Shown here in pieces: positions 22,355-34,838 of a DNA stretch of 64,000 bases. Source of the stretch: Alitta virens (taxonomy: Eukaryota > Annelida > Polychaeta > Phyllodocida > Nereididae); contig OW028586.1 in the NCBI GenBank assembly GCA_932294295.1, positions 10,011,790 to 10,075,789 of the forward strand, given 5' to 3'. Position numbers and translations under genes: made by a program. A model generated the notes under the pieces. It had not been told where the DNA came from. It did not search any database and saw only the letters and a program-made list of their open reading frames with translations. Within the stretch, counting starts at the first letter, position 1. Each line of letters opens with the position of its first letter.

Positions 22355-23384
22355 TTTATACTATATTTTTCAGGGCTGTTGTGTGATGTTAAATGGTGTT
22401 TTAGCAGGGAAGTTATTTATAGGAATTGCAAAATTAATCTGCATTACAATGAATTGAGATAAATCCCACTGAGTTGAATTGACACCGGCTTGTATTCGGG
22501 TACACATACGGGGTAAACTAATGCGTGTGAGCCCGCATGTGGCTGGTAGCTGCTGTGGGATTTAACTCCGCCCATGAGCGGGGCACAGCTCTCTCGCACA
22601 TCAGATGGGCTGGGCCGATGATGCCAGTGATGTTTCAGCAACTGCTGGCTTCGGATGGTCAAGCTGCGCTGGACATCAGCTTTAGGACTGACCATTTAAG
22701 AGATTTCGAGTGCTTGGAGTGTTATTAAAAGACTTCAGTATAGCCAGGACATCTAAAGTCAATTTGTGTGGGCTGTGGACTGGATAAATGCTGCAAACTG
22801 GACTTCAACCACTTCATACTAATTTTACCCACAGCATATGGACAACACATAGAAGTACTATAACGTATTTATCTTCAATTTAACTGATTTGTCATATTAA
22901 CAGATTTACAGCTGGTAACATCATACTGTAATTATATTCATCTTCCTTACGATCAATTCTATTTGGATGAAATTGGATATACTGGCAACGAACTCTATTG
23001 GACACACAAGATAAAAGGATAAAGCTAGGAGATCCACTTTATCCCAGGTTAATTGAAGGATAATTGACAGCTTACTTCAAGGTTAGTGTATTCACATTAT
23101 CCATGAATAAGGGTGATTGACAGTAATGTTTAGTATTAACTGTTTACTTTAGAGTGAACATTGCCAACATTTGGCCAAAGTTTCTGCATGCACCTTGTTC
23201 AAGTTCATACTGTATGTATAGAAATACAAGTAATACAGGTATTCGCCAGTTGAGCATATTGCCTTGGGATTTTTGTGCTTCATTTTTGTCTGACACATTT
23301 ATAAGACAATATGTGTGGCATTCTTAGAAATAGAAAGAAGGTAGATAGGGAAGGGGAAAAAGCAAGAAAGGAAAAAGGAAAACG
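22355..23384. other. intergenic with a GC-richer block at 22.50-22.74 kb
   Basis: The block at about 22500-22740 is CpG-containing and non-repetitive, and one plus-strand frame of 63 codons crosses it. It could be a non-coding first exon or promoter of an unseen gene. No domain supports a coding call. Confidence 0.35.
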
Positions 23385-23600
23385 AGATAGTTAGATAGAT
23401 CGATAAATAGATAGATAGACTGATAGATAGATAGATTGATAGATGGATGGATTGATTGATAGATAGATAGATAGACTGATAGATAGATAGATAGATAGAT
23501 TGATTGATAGATAGATAGATAGATACATAGATAGATTGATTGATTGATAGATAGATAGATAAATAGATAGATAGATAGATAGATAGATATATAGATAAGG
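23385..23600 (+). repeat. (GATA)n tetranucleotide array
   Basis: About 215 bp of GATA with GATT variants, the complement of the CTAT arrays. Confidence 0.95.
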
Positions 23601-24056
23601 AAATGTTAAAAAGTGGGCAAGAAAGGCTGACAGAATGAATGAAAGAAAGAACTACTCAAGAAAAAAAAAAAAGGAACACAGAAAGAAAGAAAAAAGAAAA
23701 GAAAGAACAGTCATTTCTGCAATATGCCATGAATCTGGTTTGTACTCCACAGTCATATGTGTGACATGGAATGTCATGCATATTTTGTGACTGTCAAATA
23801 TTGACTTCCAATTTTGAAGTGGGTGTAATTTGGATCAATTTGGATCGATGGAAGAGTCAGACAGCTAGATAAACTCAGTAACAGACAGCCTGACAGAGAG
23901 ACATAGAATGCCAGAAAGTGAAAATACACTTTATCCGTCATAATACCAAATAATTTCACTTTAAAATCATCTCGTTATTAAGACTAAAAGTTATAATAAA
24001 AAATAACATTTATTAACTATTATGTTCCAAAATCCAAAATCAGGGAAGTTTACTTA

Positions 24057-24085
24057 AAGTGGTCTTAATGGCGAGGTTCCATTGC
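24057..24085 (-). repeat. single MITE end (ATTAAGACCAC type)
   Basis: GTGGTCTTAATGGCGAGGTT matches the right end of the MITE at 18.2 kb. Confidence 0.45.
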
Positions 24086-24597
24086 ATAAACAAACCCAGT
24101 ATTACCAATACATCTCCCTACTTCAATTAATCTATTTTTCCTCAAATTGTGCATATTCTTTGTGCTCAACCTTTTACATTGTAAAGTGATTGAATAAAAT
24201 ATCTACAATAATTACTTAAGACCCATGTCTTTAACAAGACCTGTGTTCACTGTAATATCTAAAGAAAATACTAGGCCTATGATAGTGACCATCTTTAGCT
24301 AATCATTGCTGAACATGTCGTAATCAAAGCAACATGTATTTACATTGGCAATCCCATGGGGAGTATTATTGATCAGCATTCTATTTTAAACACCCATTTG
24401 TGCAGTCTGATGTTAGACTGCAACTGAGTTTGATCAGCTTGACAAATGTTTGCCACACCTTGGGAAAGTTGATCACAATTTGGTTTTATGGTGATTGTAG
24501 TTTAAAAGTTCTCGTTCAGAGGCCGGGGCTAGGGTGACCTTGAAAATACGTACTGCATGCACATAATGCAAGTTATTTTCAAGCAAACATCAGCCTC

Positions 24598-24608
24598 AGC
24601 AGATAGAC

Positions 24609-24639
<31 letters not shown>

Positions 24640-24903
24640 CTGACAGATAGACAGATAGACATATATAGATAGACAGATGGATAGTTAGATAAAGATAGAT
24701 ATATAGATAAATAGACAGAGATAGATGGGATAGATAGATAGATAGACAAATAGATAGATAGACAGATGTACATAGATAGATAGATAGATAAAGAGATAGA
24801 TAGATAAAGAGATAGATAGACAGACAGACTGACAGATAGATAGGTAGATAGATAGACAGACAGTCAGCTAACAGCTAGAAAGCTAGACAGACATATATAC
24901 AGC

Positions 24904-24943
<40 letters not shown>

Positions 24944-24985
24944 CAGTTATACAGTAAGACAGTAAGACAGTAATAAGAAAGATAT
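24598..24985 (+). repeat. (GATA/GACA)n array
   Basis: About 390 bp of GATA with GACA variants, ending in (CAGTAAGA)n. Confidence 0.95.
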
Positions 24986-25399
24986 ATAACTTTTATCAAG
25001 AAATATCTGGTTTTTAAACACAAAGAACAACTAACCATGTGTCATGCATAACATGTAGGATAGCTTATCTTGAGTTGTACCTGTCCGAGCTTTACACAAT
25101 GTTAAAGCAATTAGCCCAGTCAGAACCCCCCAGCAAAATGGATCCTTGCTGGGAATTTTAATTTCATCATGCTGGTTTTGGCCGAGCCAGGTAGACACCC
25201 AGGTTGAAACCTGCCTGTTACAGGTTGATGCAATGTCATACTGTTCACCTCTACAGGTTAATGACAGCACTGGTTACCTAGAATGCTTCATCCTCAAACT
25301 AGGGGAAAACTCCGAAAAGTACAATAATATATTGTGTATGACTTTGTTGTAGACACTTTCATTTGTTACGCTTAGTTTGTTATGTTGATTGTGTTAACA

Positions 25400-25416
25400 G
25401 AACCCCCCCCCCCCCC
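25400..25416. repeat. poly-C run
   Basis: A run of about 14 C preceded by AGAA. It may mark an old insertion tail. Confidence 0.85.
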
Positions 25417-25484
25417 GCCCCTAACCTAAAAAAAAATTACAATAAAAATGAGCACAGTCCTATTAAGGGTACACCAGAAGGTAG

Positions 25485-25768
25485 AGTATAAATTCACAGC
25501 CTCACATTGTCACCTCCAGAGATAGAAGTAATGATGAGATGAGGTATGGTGTCCTACACCATGTTTTACATTTAGCCCATCGGTGGGGTTGTTTGCTTGG
25601 CTCAGCATAGACATTGAGGAAAGGGCACCTCCAATTTACATTTCCACACCCACAGCTGGGATGTAGCTCTTGAAGAGTGCCCGGGCCGGGATTCGAACCT
25701 GGGACCTTCAGCAGAGTTGGCCATTGTGGAATTGATGATTTAACCTCTAGGCTACCAAGCTGTTAAAT
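25485..25768 (-). mobile_element. SINE family A, full-length copy
   Basis: On the minus strand: A box TAGCCTAGAGGTTAAAT, B box GGTTCGAATCCC, then the family body (CAGCTGTGGGTG..., TGTCTATGCTGAGCCAAGCA, GGGCTAAATGT) and the 3' motif CATCATTACTTC. There is no CTAT tail. Confidence 0.8.
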
Positions 25769-25947
25769 TCTCAACATGTTGTAGCATTAATACACACTGT
25801 GAGCTGGAGAAAAGTATTTGGCAGTCTTCAACAGGGGTTAACACATTTTTTTGAATAGTGTACATTAGAAATCAATCAATAAATCAATTCACCAATCAAT
25901 CAACCAGTTAAGGTTATTTTTCTGAAAACAATGAACATCATAAGCAC

Positions 25948-26165
25948 ATTACAGTTAGTTTCATAAAATATGGTTGACTCTGGACAGCTGTAGCCACCTA
26001 TTCCTGGCTGTAGCTATAACTGGCTCAAGCCAGCTGCTTTTGTCTACTCCTAGCTTATAGTCAGTTTACTGATAAAGTATAAACCTTGGCAAATGTATGA
26101 AATGTATCTAATTTATCATAAATATGTACTTTTAGATCCGGCTTTGAGTAGCCAGCTATAAACAT
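25948..26165 (+). repeat. dispersed repeat R1, copy 1
   Basis: It shares 'acagttagtttcataaaata', 'ggacagctgtagcc' and 'gagtagccagctat' with an inverted copy at 52.52-52.75 kb and a partial copy at 60.05 kb. Non-coding, probably a MITE. Confidence 0.65.
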
Positions 26166-28362
26166 TAGCTCTAACCATGCAGTTCCGTTTAGTGGCAAGT
26201 AGCATCATATAGCAGAAGTTGTCTATGTTTGTCTAGATTCAAATTGACTGGCCGTTTTTAATCAAACTAACTGCAGTAGTACCAAATACATTATAATACA
26301 TTATAAGGTCTTTGGTAGTACTGTATAGGACCCTGAGTTGCAGCTAAAATCTTTAGGTAGCTCTGTACTATGCATGGTGATAGAACACTGTAATATGTCA
26401 TCACAGTTGATAACAGTGTACCTGGGAGCTGTTTTATCCTTGCTAAAGGGTGAGTGATTGAACAATATCTGGATCTTTTATCTCAAGTTATCTGAGGTGT
26501 TGCTTTGCAGGCTATCTTCCAGTATCTGAACACACTTTTTCTCACAGATTTATCTTGAATAATCTCATAGAACCCCGAGGTATTCTAAAAGCAATAGTTA
26601 GGATGCCTGCTTGAGAAGCTGGGGTCCTGTTGTGTATGAGTGTTGGTCTGTTGGAATTACCTAGTACTGTGCTCCTAGACAGATTTGTTTTGGCTTCACC
26701 GAGTCTATTGGTTCAATAAATCTGTTTTCTCCCACTGCATTAGATGTCTTAACCAGAATCTGTTCTCGTGTGGTAGATCTGTACAAAGTCAAGCCACACT
26801 CTATGAGGGGTACTTCTGGGAGCACAAATATTTCATATGCTTATGATTATGGATTGAGCTTGATTCTCAGATACCAATATCATTTTGTACCATAATGTTT
26901 AACTCTTTCTTATGCAAATATATAAATTATTTTTATTTCATTGGTTAAATAAAATGTAATATGACCAACGGATTAACAATCATCAGAAATGCCACTTACC
27001 TTACATATATTATCAAATATGATTATAGTGGCTCTAATAGCAAAATATACCGTATTTGATATTCTGATATTCTAATATCATTGAGATTTCTACTCATGAG
27101 TGATTTAATGTTAAAAGGCCCACGTTAGACTTTTCAATAACACTCTTTTCATCGACATCACATGCATGCTTTTTTATGATTTTGTTTTTGTTTACATGTA
27201 CGTGAAGTTGAAAACCAGTAGGCCCACACAAAGTCAAGTGCAAGTGTACTTCACTTGTAAGTGACCTACCTCATTGTAGATTCAAATGTCTACCCGAAAA
27301 TTCAATGAGACAAACATTGAGTGCAATTTAAACTGCATTTCAAAATGTAAAGATAATCTCAAAAGTGTTCCGAGTGGACTCCTGCGTATGCATGGCCAAA
27401 ATCAAGGGTTTCTAGTACTCCCGTATTATCTGAGTTTGCCCCATTCGTGACAAACAAATTCGGATCGTGGTCAAGCATGGGGTGACATGTCAAAGTTATG
27501 GGCCCCACAAATTCCATTCACGTTCCAGTTTGAGTATTTATTTGGATTTTCTACCTAGGGTGACCCTCGCACCAAACACATATGCATAAACAGAATCTGG
27601 ATCCATAAACAGAAAAGGGAAAAGTGCTTCAGAAAACACTTGTCACACACTACAAGTAGAAATGTTTTTGAGCAACCATGAAGTGCTGTCTAAGATCTAT
27701 GTTGTAGTACAACGGAAACAAAGATAAGTTGCAAAAGGACATGTGGATTATAAGTGCAAACGGAAGTTTCATGTGTCTGTGGAAGATCGAGCAAAATTGC
27801 TTAAAAACACTATATATGTAGTCTGTATTATTACCATATATTTTTTTTGTCATAAAATGCATGCTGATTGTTTACAATTTAGCTGGTAGTAATGCCAATC
27901 AATCATTGACAATGCACAGATGTGTATGTATGAAATTGTTTCAACACTATATTACAGACATACAACCAACGTGCGAGCAACCAACTTGTAATCCCTGATG
28001 CAAGCAAGCAAACAAGCAACCAAGATGACTTTAGACATGCATGGTCATTTTCTGGTAGACCCAGCAGCAACAAAGTTATCATTCCACCATACCTGGGCTG
28101 ACCATGAGCTGACCCATACTTCATGTTTGTATGTTCTGGCTATGTTATTCTGCAACCACCTAGGCAATTAAACCAGGGTCAAGCAATAAAGGCGGGGTCA
28201 AGGAGTTCCTTGTGGTACCCCAGTGCTTGCCCTGGTGCCACTGAGGGCCATTTCATTCACCCCCACCTGTCCTCCGGGGTCAAACGTTTAATGGTCATAT
28301 AAGTGGCCAGTAGCAATGGAGCCGACTGACCACCCAGATAGAGAAAAACCGAATGGTCAAAA
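26166..28362. other. intergenic, nothing recognised
   Basis: About 2 kb of unique AT-rich sequence with no frame above 75 codons and no recognised repeat. One weak palindrome, ATCAAATA...TATTTGAT, lies at about 27011-27060. Confidence 0.4.
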
Positions 28363-28407
28363 CATGGAGCCACCAGAACTGTTCTCTCCTGTCCTGGTGG
28401 CTCCATG
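28363..28407. mobile_element. palindromic micro-element 6 (45 bp)
   Basis: The arms CATGGAGCCACCAG and CTGGTGGCTCCATG (14 bp, perfect) enclose a 17-base centre. Flanks GTCAAAA at 28356-28362 and 28408-28414 are an exact 7-bp duplication. It is the longest copy and shows that the centre varies freely. Confidence 0.8.
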
Positions 28408-28584
28408 GTCAAAAGGACCAATGTATGTGAAATAGGGCAAGCAATATATAGGATGAAATAAGACAGCCAAATGAGCAATATGATGTGAAATGCAAGGCTT
28501 GTCAGGTCATCATTACGTTTGGCCAAGTGGAACAATGGACCGAAGCGTGCTGTCATATTGCAAGCATGCTTTTCAATTTATCGG

Positions 28585-28822
28585 ACCAACAATACAATAC
28601 AATACAGTACAATACAATACAATTCTATCTAACTATCTATCTATCTATCTATCTAACTATCTATCTGTCTAACTATCTATCTTTCTTCCTACCTATCTAC
28701 CTATCTATCTACCTATATATCTATCTATCTATCTATTTATCTTTCTATCTTTCTATCTATCTATCTGTCTTTCGTCTGTCTGTCTGTCTATCTTTCATTT
28801 TTCTATCTATCTATCTTTCTAT
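28585..28822 (+). repeat. (AATAC)n followed by (CTAT)n
   Basis: A short pentanucleotide run (28585-28620) leads directly into about 200 bp of CTAT with CTTT and CTGT variants. Confidence 0.95.
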
Positions 28823-29435
28823 GTCCTGTCTTCATGTCTCTGGCTGAAAAAAAGCAATTAAGTGCATTGTACGCCTGCGTGATTAAATAGTTCTTTTTTA
28901 ATCCTTTCATTCCATAAGCTGACATGAATATGAATACATATGAATGACACTGTTTGTGACCAATCAGCAGATTTATGCATCCTATGCCATCCACTCCAGT
29001 GGTGTAATGGAATTCGCCCAAATTTCATTAGACATTGCCATTACAGAACACTGGAAAGGTGGGTGCATTCGATTCGGCCCTGATAAACGACTCTATGTTG
29101 GGTCATAAAACATCTATGTATAGGCACAGGAGATTGTATGTGGATCCCCAATCTGCAAATGAAAAGACCCCTTGGAATTTTCCTGTTAACATTATTGCAC
29201 AGGGCTGTCTATAGATATAGGCGATTTGTCATTGAGAATTGCAGAAATAAGTGATTATGAAATCGGAAAATATGGCTGGAATCATATTTTAAGACTCACT
29301 CTCTATTAAGACCATCTAGCAATGATTTTTTGGACCTGACTGTATTATATATAACTACCTCTCCAATGGATTAATTCTATTCTTATGGGTTTAAATGCTG
29401 ACAATATGTTATAATATATTATCGAAATGTCACAG
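28823..29435. other. intergenic, nothing recognised
   Basis: Unique sequence. Contains 'ctattaagaccatctag' near 29310, a weak match to the ATTAAGACCACC MITE end. Confidence 0.4.
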
Positions 29436-29835
29436 AAGCTGTGTGGTCTGGTGGTTAAGGCTGGTTAGTTCTGTTAAATGACCCAGGTTCAAATCATGGG
29501 CACTCGAGATCTTCATTGCCTACATGGATATTATTATATTGGTAGTGTCTTGTACAGTAATAGACTTGGTTTTAGAGAGATCCTTGTGGTACATCTCAGT
29601 ATTTGTAAACCCATAAGTTAGTAGACTAGGTAATATGAAAATGGAAAAGGTGTAATATATACCTATTACAGAACCTCTCTCTCTCTATATATATATATAT
29701 ATGCTGAGGCAAGCAAAACACCCCACCCAGTGGTGAAGGTGTAACATAGTGTGGAATCTAAGCCTCATTATCTCATCATTACATCTGCCTCGAGAGCTGG
29801 ATAAGCTGACTAAATATCAGAACAGTAGTATCGTG
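29436..29835 (+). mobile_element. SINE family A split by another repeat
   Basis: The head with A box (TGGTCTGGTGGTTAAGGC) and B box (GGTTCAAATC) lies at 29436-29530. The body and tail (ATGCTGAGGCAAGCAAAACA ... CATCATTACATCTGCC) lie at 29701-29830. The two halves are separated by a dispersed repeat plus (CT)n/(TA)n, so the second element landed in the SINE. Confidence 0.7.
29563..29680 (+). repeat. dispersed repeat R2, copy 1 (inside the SINE)
   Basis: It matches 30449-30562 in the same orientation: 'gagagatccttgtggtac', 'ggtaatatgaaaatggaa', 'cctattacagaacct'. Confidence 0.75.
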
Positions 29836-30448
29836 TGAATACAACATAATACAAACACAAAATTGTGCAAAGATTTTTAAGTTACAATATGATTTTGAGC
29901 TTTAAGCGTGTGATGAAACCACAGCATTTATTAATTTTTTTATCCAAATTTGTGTTCCATTTCGCAAGAACTATTTGAATGACTGACGGCGATTCCAAAC
30001 ACAACAATCAGCTTGGTTTAAATATTCATGATTACGGGTTCTTTTTTTTTCTAGTGAATCTTTTATGGAAAGTGTAAAATTAGGGCTATTATGTGTAGGA
30101 TTTTGTGTAATTACTTGTGCATTCCAAAATGTACGGACCATTTACTTTTTTTCCAGTTGTTTTTTAACTCCTAAGTAGAACTATTTTAGTTGAGTTTTGC
30201 CAATATGCTAATGGCAAAGTCATGTTTGTTGTTGACTGGCGTGTGGGAACATTCAAATTCGAAGTCCTTTTTTTCTCAGTTCTTTTCACAGGACATGGTT
30301 GATTTCACTGCATTTTTAACACATGAGGCGTCCATAATGGCATAATGTGATTCTATGTGATGTAGAGTTACCCATCTGGGCTTGTTAGTTGCTGAAACAG
30401 AGCAGATATAGCGATGAAAATAAACGGCGCCTGAAATGCAGGATATAG

Positions 30449-30562
30449 ACCTGGTTTCAGAGAGATCCTTGTGGTACTTCTCAGCATTAGTAAATCATAA
30501 GTTATTAGACAAGGTAATATGAAAATGGAAGAGGTGTAATATACACCTATTACAGAACCTTT
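30449..30562 (+). repeat. dispersed repeat R2, copy 2
   Basis: Second copy of R2, about 0.9 kb from the first. Its right border runs into an ATTAAGA-type MITE end (TACAGAACCTTTGCCATTAA). Confidence 0.75.
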
Positions 30563-30732
30563 GCCATTAAGAACACTTCTGTCATAAATATATCATAATA
30601 ATTATAGTAGTCTTATGATGGTGAAGCGGATTAATGGTGAAATATATTGAATATCACAATGATTGATATCCTTGTGGAACAATTAAGGTGGACTTAATTT
30701 TAGGTTGACTTAATAGTGAGGTGGTATTATGA
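30550..30732. mobile_element. short MITE, ATTAAGACCACC-type ends
   Basis: Left end TACAGAACCTTTGCCATTAA and right end ACTTAATAGTGAGGTGGTAT are imperfect inverted repeats of the same family as at 18.2 kb. Confidence 0.45.
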
Positions 30733-31495
30733 TGGGATTCCATTCCACTTTATAGTTAAGAAAACACGTATTTCTTTGTATTTAAGTAGAAATCTCCATT
30801 CTGAAATGTACAGGAAACTATAGACTGCGGTCATCATAATTACATACCCTTTTGAATGGCAAAGACAGAAGTATTTTTAATGAAACACTTTCATCAATAG
30901 AGAGGGAGGAAATTATTTTGCATAGTTTGTAGACGAACTGTGTGGATATAGATACTTTTTGGTGTTCAGCTGGAAATTGCAAAAACCGCTGTTTAAGCCC
31001 ATGTGAAAGGAGGCAGTTTTTCAGTGTAAAATGTAACAATTCAATTCCACCACTGACCTAAATTCTAGGCAACACTATGCATATGTTCTGTTGATTAATT
31101 ATTGTTTTGATTGACAGCTACATACGACATGTATTGCATGGCAAAGAGAGCCAAAAAGTAGCAAAAAAGAAAGACAAACATTGCATAAAAAGGGCAAACA
31201 TATATGTCTGTTATGCTAACACTGTCCCACACAAAGGATAAGTTTTCCGTGGGTGCGCCATCCTAAGCTACAATGGTTCTGCATGTATGTAAACTTCTAC
31301 GAGTGAAATCCTATGACTCCCTGTGGAGAAGACTATAGGAAGAGATGTTTTGGCCACTGCAGTTGCCTCTGTTCTCAGATCTGACAACATCTTATTCAGT
31401 ATGACAGCATCTAAGGGTTTAGGCCACTTAGACCAGGAATTCAGCATCTTTGAGGTTGCTGCTGCTGTTGGCAGGCTTTGTCTTCTAAGAGTTGG
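30733..31495. other. intergenic, nothing recognised
   Basis: No domain-bearing frame. A plus-strand frame of 64 codons at 31323 shows no family signature. Confidence 0.4.
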
Positions 31496-31672
31496 TACAG
31501 TAGAACCACAAAATTAGGATCATAAATATCAATACCGACTTAATATTAAGGTCACAATAAAGGTTCCAATACTCTGATTACAATTGTAGAGCATTCCAGA
31601 ATTAAGACCACCCCAGTATTAAGATCAATTCATGGTTACCAAGGATGGTCTGTATTGGGTGACCCCACTGTA
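31496..31672. mobile_element. MITE of 177 bp, TA-flanked
   Basis: TACAGTAGAACCACAAAATT on the left and the inverse of the right end (TACAGTGGGGTCACCCAATA) share the TACAGTNGNNCACNNAAT pattern. The interior repeats 'attaagaccacc' and 'tattaagatca'. This size and structure are typical of a Tc1/mariner-derived MITE. Confidence 0.55.
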
Positions 31673-32469
31673 CTGCTGAACTGATATGAGATGATTGAAC
31701 CAGACAGTACACAGGTATTATACAGGTAGTAGAAAGGGGCCTAAAGACATTATAGAATTTCCAATAATATCAGTGAGTCATATACGCAACATATATGTCT
31801 ATTACATATTTAAATGATACTCCAAATGTACTAAATATGTGGTGTACAAATTAGATAATAATGCATAAATAAAGTTATTGAAAACTCAGTCTCCATGGTC
31901 ATACAGCAGTCCTACTATATAGTGCAAACAAATAATAGCCAATATGAGACCTATAAGAAAACTATTGTTTGTGATGCTATTTTTATCACAATTACAAATC
32001 GTAAATTATTCTATTTTACACATTGTATAACCTTGTTGCACTGTTATAATGTTCTGAACTTAGTCACGGACAGTCACCTTGCATGATCAGGACCAGTTAA
32101 ACAGAGGCAAACGTAATGATGAAATGAGGACTTCATGAGCTACTCTAATGAGTTACCAGTATCAGCATAATACCACGGACACCTACTCTTGTTTCCATGA
32201 TAATACCTCGGTAGAAAGATAATACTAATACTATGCATCCTCGAATTTCAAACTAATACCATTATTTTCAAGGTCTCCACAATGCTCAGCCATCCATTTA
32301 CCAGTTTACCACCAGAACATTTGGTTTGCCTATCCAACCAAACGACTGACATGGGTTCGGGAGTCTGTTGCACCAGTAAACACCAATGCATGGCTACCCA
32401 AGAATCTTAGTGCCAAAACGTGCTCCCCTCATGGGCAGAGGTACAAGTGGAGGTAACATTAGAGGCATG
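31673..32469. other. intergenic, nothing recognised
   Basis: Unique AT-rich sequence. Confidence 0.4.
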
Positions 32470-32660
32470 TCTGTACCTCCCCAAAGAAACTTCTTTAAAG
32501 GGCTTGTGGAGGTCCTATGTTCGATACCTGGCCTGGGCACTCTTTGCTGCCTTTATGAACTGAATGTCAGGTGGGATACCTCCCCATCCCAACATATGGA
32601 TGACCATGGGATGACCTATGGATTGCAAAATGTTTTAGCAACGATGATTTGAAAAGTTCC
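32470..32660 (+). mobile_element. degenerate SINE family A fragment
   Basis: GGAGGTCCTATGTTCGATAC followed by CTGGCCTGGGCAC matches the B-box region and start of the body. The remainder has drifted. Confidence 0.45.
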
Positions 32661-32924
32661 AAAGGCTCCACACTTCCATCTGGTGACAATACATTCTGCA
32701 ATATTTCAAATGAGTATTACAGAAGTATTGCTGCTTTTTCGTTCATGGACCTATGGGGTAAATGTGTAACTTAATTAATTGTTGTATTTAACCTAAAAAA
32801 TTGATATACATTTTATAAAGATACAAACAAAATTTCATGCCTCTATTTTGGTCGAAATTAAATTCTGGCTCCTACTGATTGTTACCCTCGTAGGCATGTT
32901 CTTTTCGTTCGGCAGGGTTGATCA

Positions 32925-33010
32925 GCCACCAATGGTAGTCCACACCACTTCACACATTTACCTCGTGGGTGGGATTTTTCACTTGCCTCAACATAGATGC
33001 TGACAAAGTC
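32925..33010 (-). mobile_element. SINE family A body fragment
   Basis: Minus strand carries GTCAGCATCTATGTTGAGGC and AAATGTGTGAAGTGGTGTGG, the middle of the family A body. Both ends are missing. Confidence 0.6.
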
Positions 33011-33317
33011 ACAATCTACCACAGCGCTACCTATGATTATTTAGATTTGGATATCACGTTTTAGAGGGTCATAGCATGTTGTTATAGGCTGCCCTTAGCT
33101 TCCTTCTTTATTTATAATAATATTTCGCCAACCTAAAAAAATGCTGCATTGCAATTTGAGAGTATAAGAGATTTTATGAATATATACTGTTGACATGAAG
33201 GGAAAAAATATGTCAGTGAATTACTTACTAAGGTCAAACATGGAGACAGTATTCATTTAATCTAGCTCATTTCAACTACTCTTACTTTACAAATATATAC
33301 AGTGACGCCATGATATA

Positions 33318-33615
33318 ACTGTATGTAGATAGATAGACAGATAGATTGACAGATAGATAGATAGATAGATAGGTAGATAGATAGAAAGATAGATAGATAT
33401 GTAGATAGGTAGATATAGAGATAGATAGATATATAGATATATAGATAGATAGATAGAAGTGCAGCCCTTTAAAGCAAGTCCTTGCCCCTTATCGAGGGTT
33501 GATTGTCCGGGTGAGAGAGAGAGAGAGAGGGAGTCCACCCATGTCACACATTTACCCCCATGGGTGGGGTCTTTTACTTGCCTCAGCATAGACACCGAGT
33601 GTATGGCCACCTGAA
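33318..33615 (-). mobile_element. SINE family A 3' half with (CTAT)n tail
   Basis: Reading on the minus strand, GTGTCTATGCTGAGGCAAGT leads into (CT)n, CAATCAACCCTCGATAAGGG and then about 140 bp of CTAT units. This is the same order as in the copy at 190-520, showing that the tetranucleotide tract is attached to the SINE 3' end. Confidence 0.8.
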
Positions 33616-34347
33616 GTGAGCATTGGTTTATGAATTCAAATAAACTGCAGAAAATGTGAACAAGGAAAGAAACTGAAATTGCTCAACACTTGTGACATTG
33701 ACGAGGGCTGTAGTCCATCATCTCAAGATTAATCAATTTTATTCTTTTGGGTTATTTTATAATAATAATGTATTATATACTTCACAATTATAACTGGTAA
33801 TTTAAGCTATAAACACTTTGCTGTATGTTTAATAAATCAAAATTGATTATAATTAGTTTGGCTTCTAACCAACCTAACTGACCAAATCTTACATATTGTG
33901 GTTTGACTGGTCCAGTAACTTGACCAGAAGAATGTCTAACTACTGGAAAGAGTGAGGACTTATCATGAGGCCAGACGACACGTAGGTCCACCTATCTTCA
34001 GGTGCCCAGTCAGCAAAAATCACGTGATGCTTAAAAGTAGTCAATTATGTCACGTGACTTGTCATTCTTGATGAAACAAACTGTAAGTCATCTTGAAAAG
34101 GACAGATGACATGTCTTGCTGAATAAGCAAAATTTTACAGGTCTGTTTTATATTGGTGTGATTTTCTCAGCCTGATTGTTTGATTGATAATTGATTGACT
34201 GATTAAAGGGTAGCCAGCTAATATGACCAAATACTAGAAGCAGAAGCGATGATGCCAGTGAAGCTAGGATGCCACAGCAAGTTGCACATATTTCTCCTTT
34301 TACTTGTAGGTGGGATATTTTGTACTGGTCGTTGTGATACCCAGCAG
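33616..34347. other. intergenic, nothing recognised
   Basis: Unique sequence; a short family A-like scrap may lie near 34280-34330 on the minus strand. Confidence 0.35.
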
Positions 34348-34541
34348 TGGTGGTGGTGGTGGTGGATTAGGGCTTTACATCCTGTATTTCTGCACCTGAT
34401 GGGATAATTAGGACAGTTAGGGACCATGGCAATGAGACGAAGGATGAAACAGCTATCCAACATAGGCTTGACTGGGAATTGAACCCTGGACTCAGTGGTT
34501 GGAAGCCCAGCACGCTACCACTGAGCTAGGCCCCCACCCCT
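34348..34541 (-). mobile_element. SINE family B, full copy
   Basis: Minus strand: A box TAGCTCAGTGGTAGCGTGC and B box GGTTCAATTCC, then CATTGCCATGGTCCCTAACT, GTGCAGAAATACAGGATGTA and AAGCCCTAATCCACC, ending in (CCA)n. The head is close to a functional tRNA head but the rest is SINE body. Confidence 0.8.
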
Positions 34542-34664
34542 AATGATACCCAGGAGTAGTGCCAAAAAAAGACATTGCCAATTTATCTACATGTATAATG
34601 ACTGTGCGAACGACCTGGAAAAACTCATACAACCAGGAGTAGGACTTATTAGTGAGACTTATAT

Positions 34665-34687
34665 CATGGAGTCACTGTGACTCCATG
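34665..34687. mobile_element. palindromic micro-element 7 (23 bp)
   Basis: CATGGAGTCAC, T, GTGACTCCATG: two 11-bp arms with a single central base. Flanks CTTATAT at 34658-34664 and 34688-34694 are an exact 7-bp duplication. It is the smallest copy, only the two arms. Confidence 0.85.
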
Positions 34688-34838
34688 CTTATATGTAACT
34701 GGTGGTATTAACAAGCTGGTAATCTTACCCATGACAGGAAAACATGCACAAACCAATAAGCCACATGGAGCTGTAAATCATATCAAAGACGTACAGGATA
34801 CTAACCCAACACACAGTTACGCCTTACTAGACCTGCTA

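Noticed and set aside
23385..24985. CRISPR-like array
   Set aside because: The repeats are uninterrupted tetranucleotides in a eukaryotic context without unique spacers.
27011..27060. ATCAAATA...TATTTGAT palindrome as a MITE
   Set aside because: The arms are short and AT-rich, with no repeat elsewhere in the window and no duplication.
34348..34541. Genuine tRNA gene on the minus strand
   Set aside because: A and B boxes are good, but the sequence continues into a SINE body shared with other copies and has no terminator after a closed acceptor stem.
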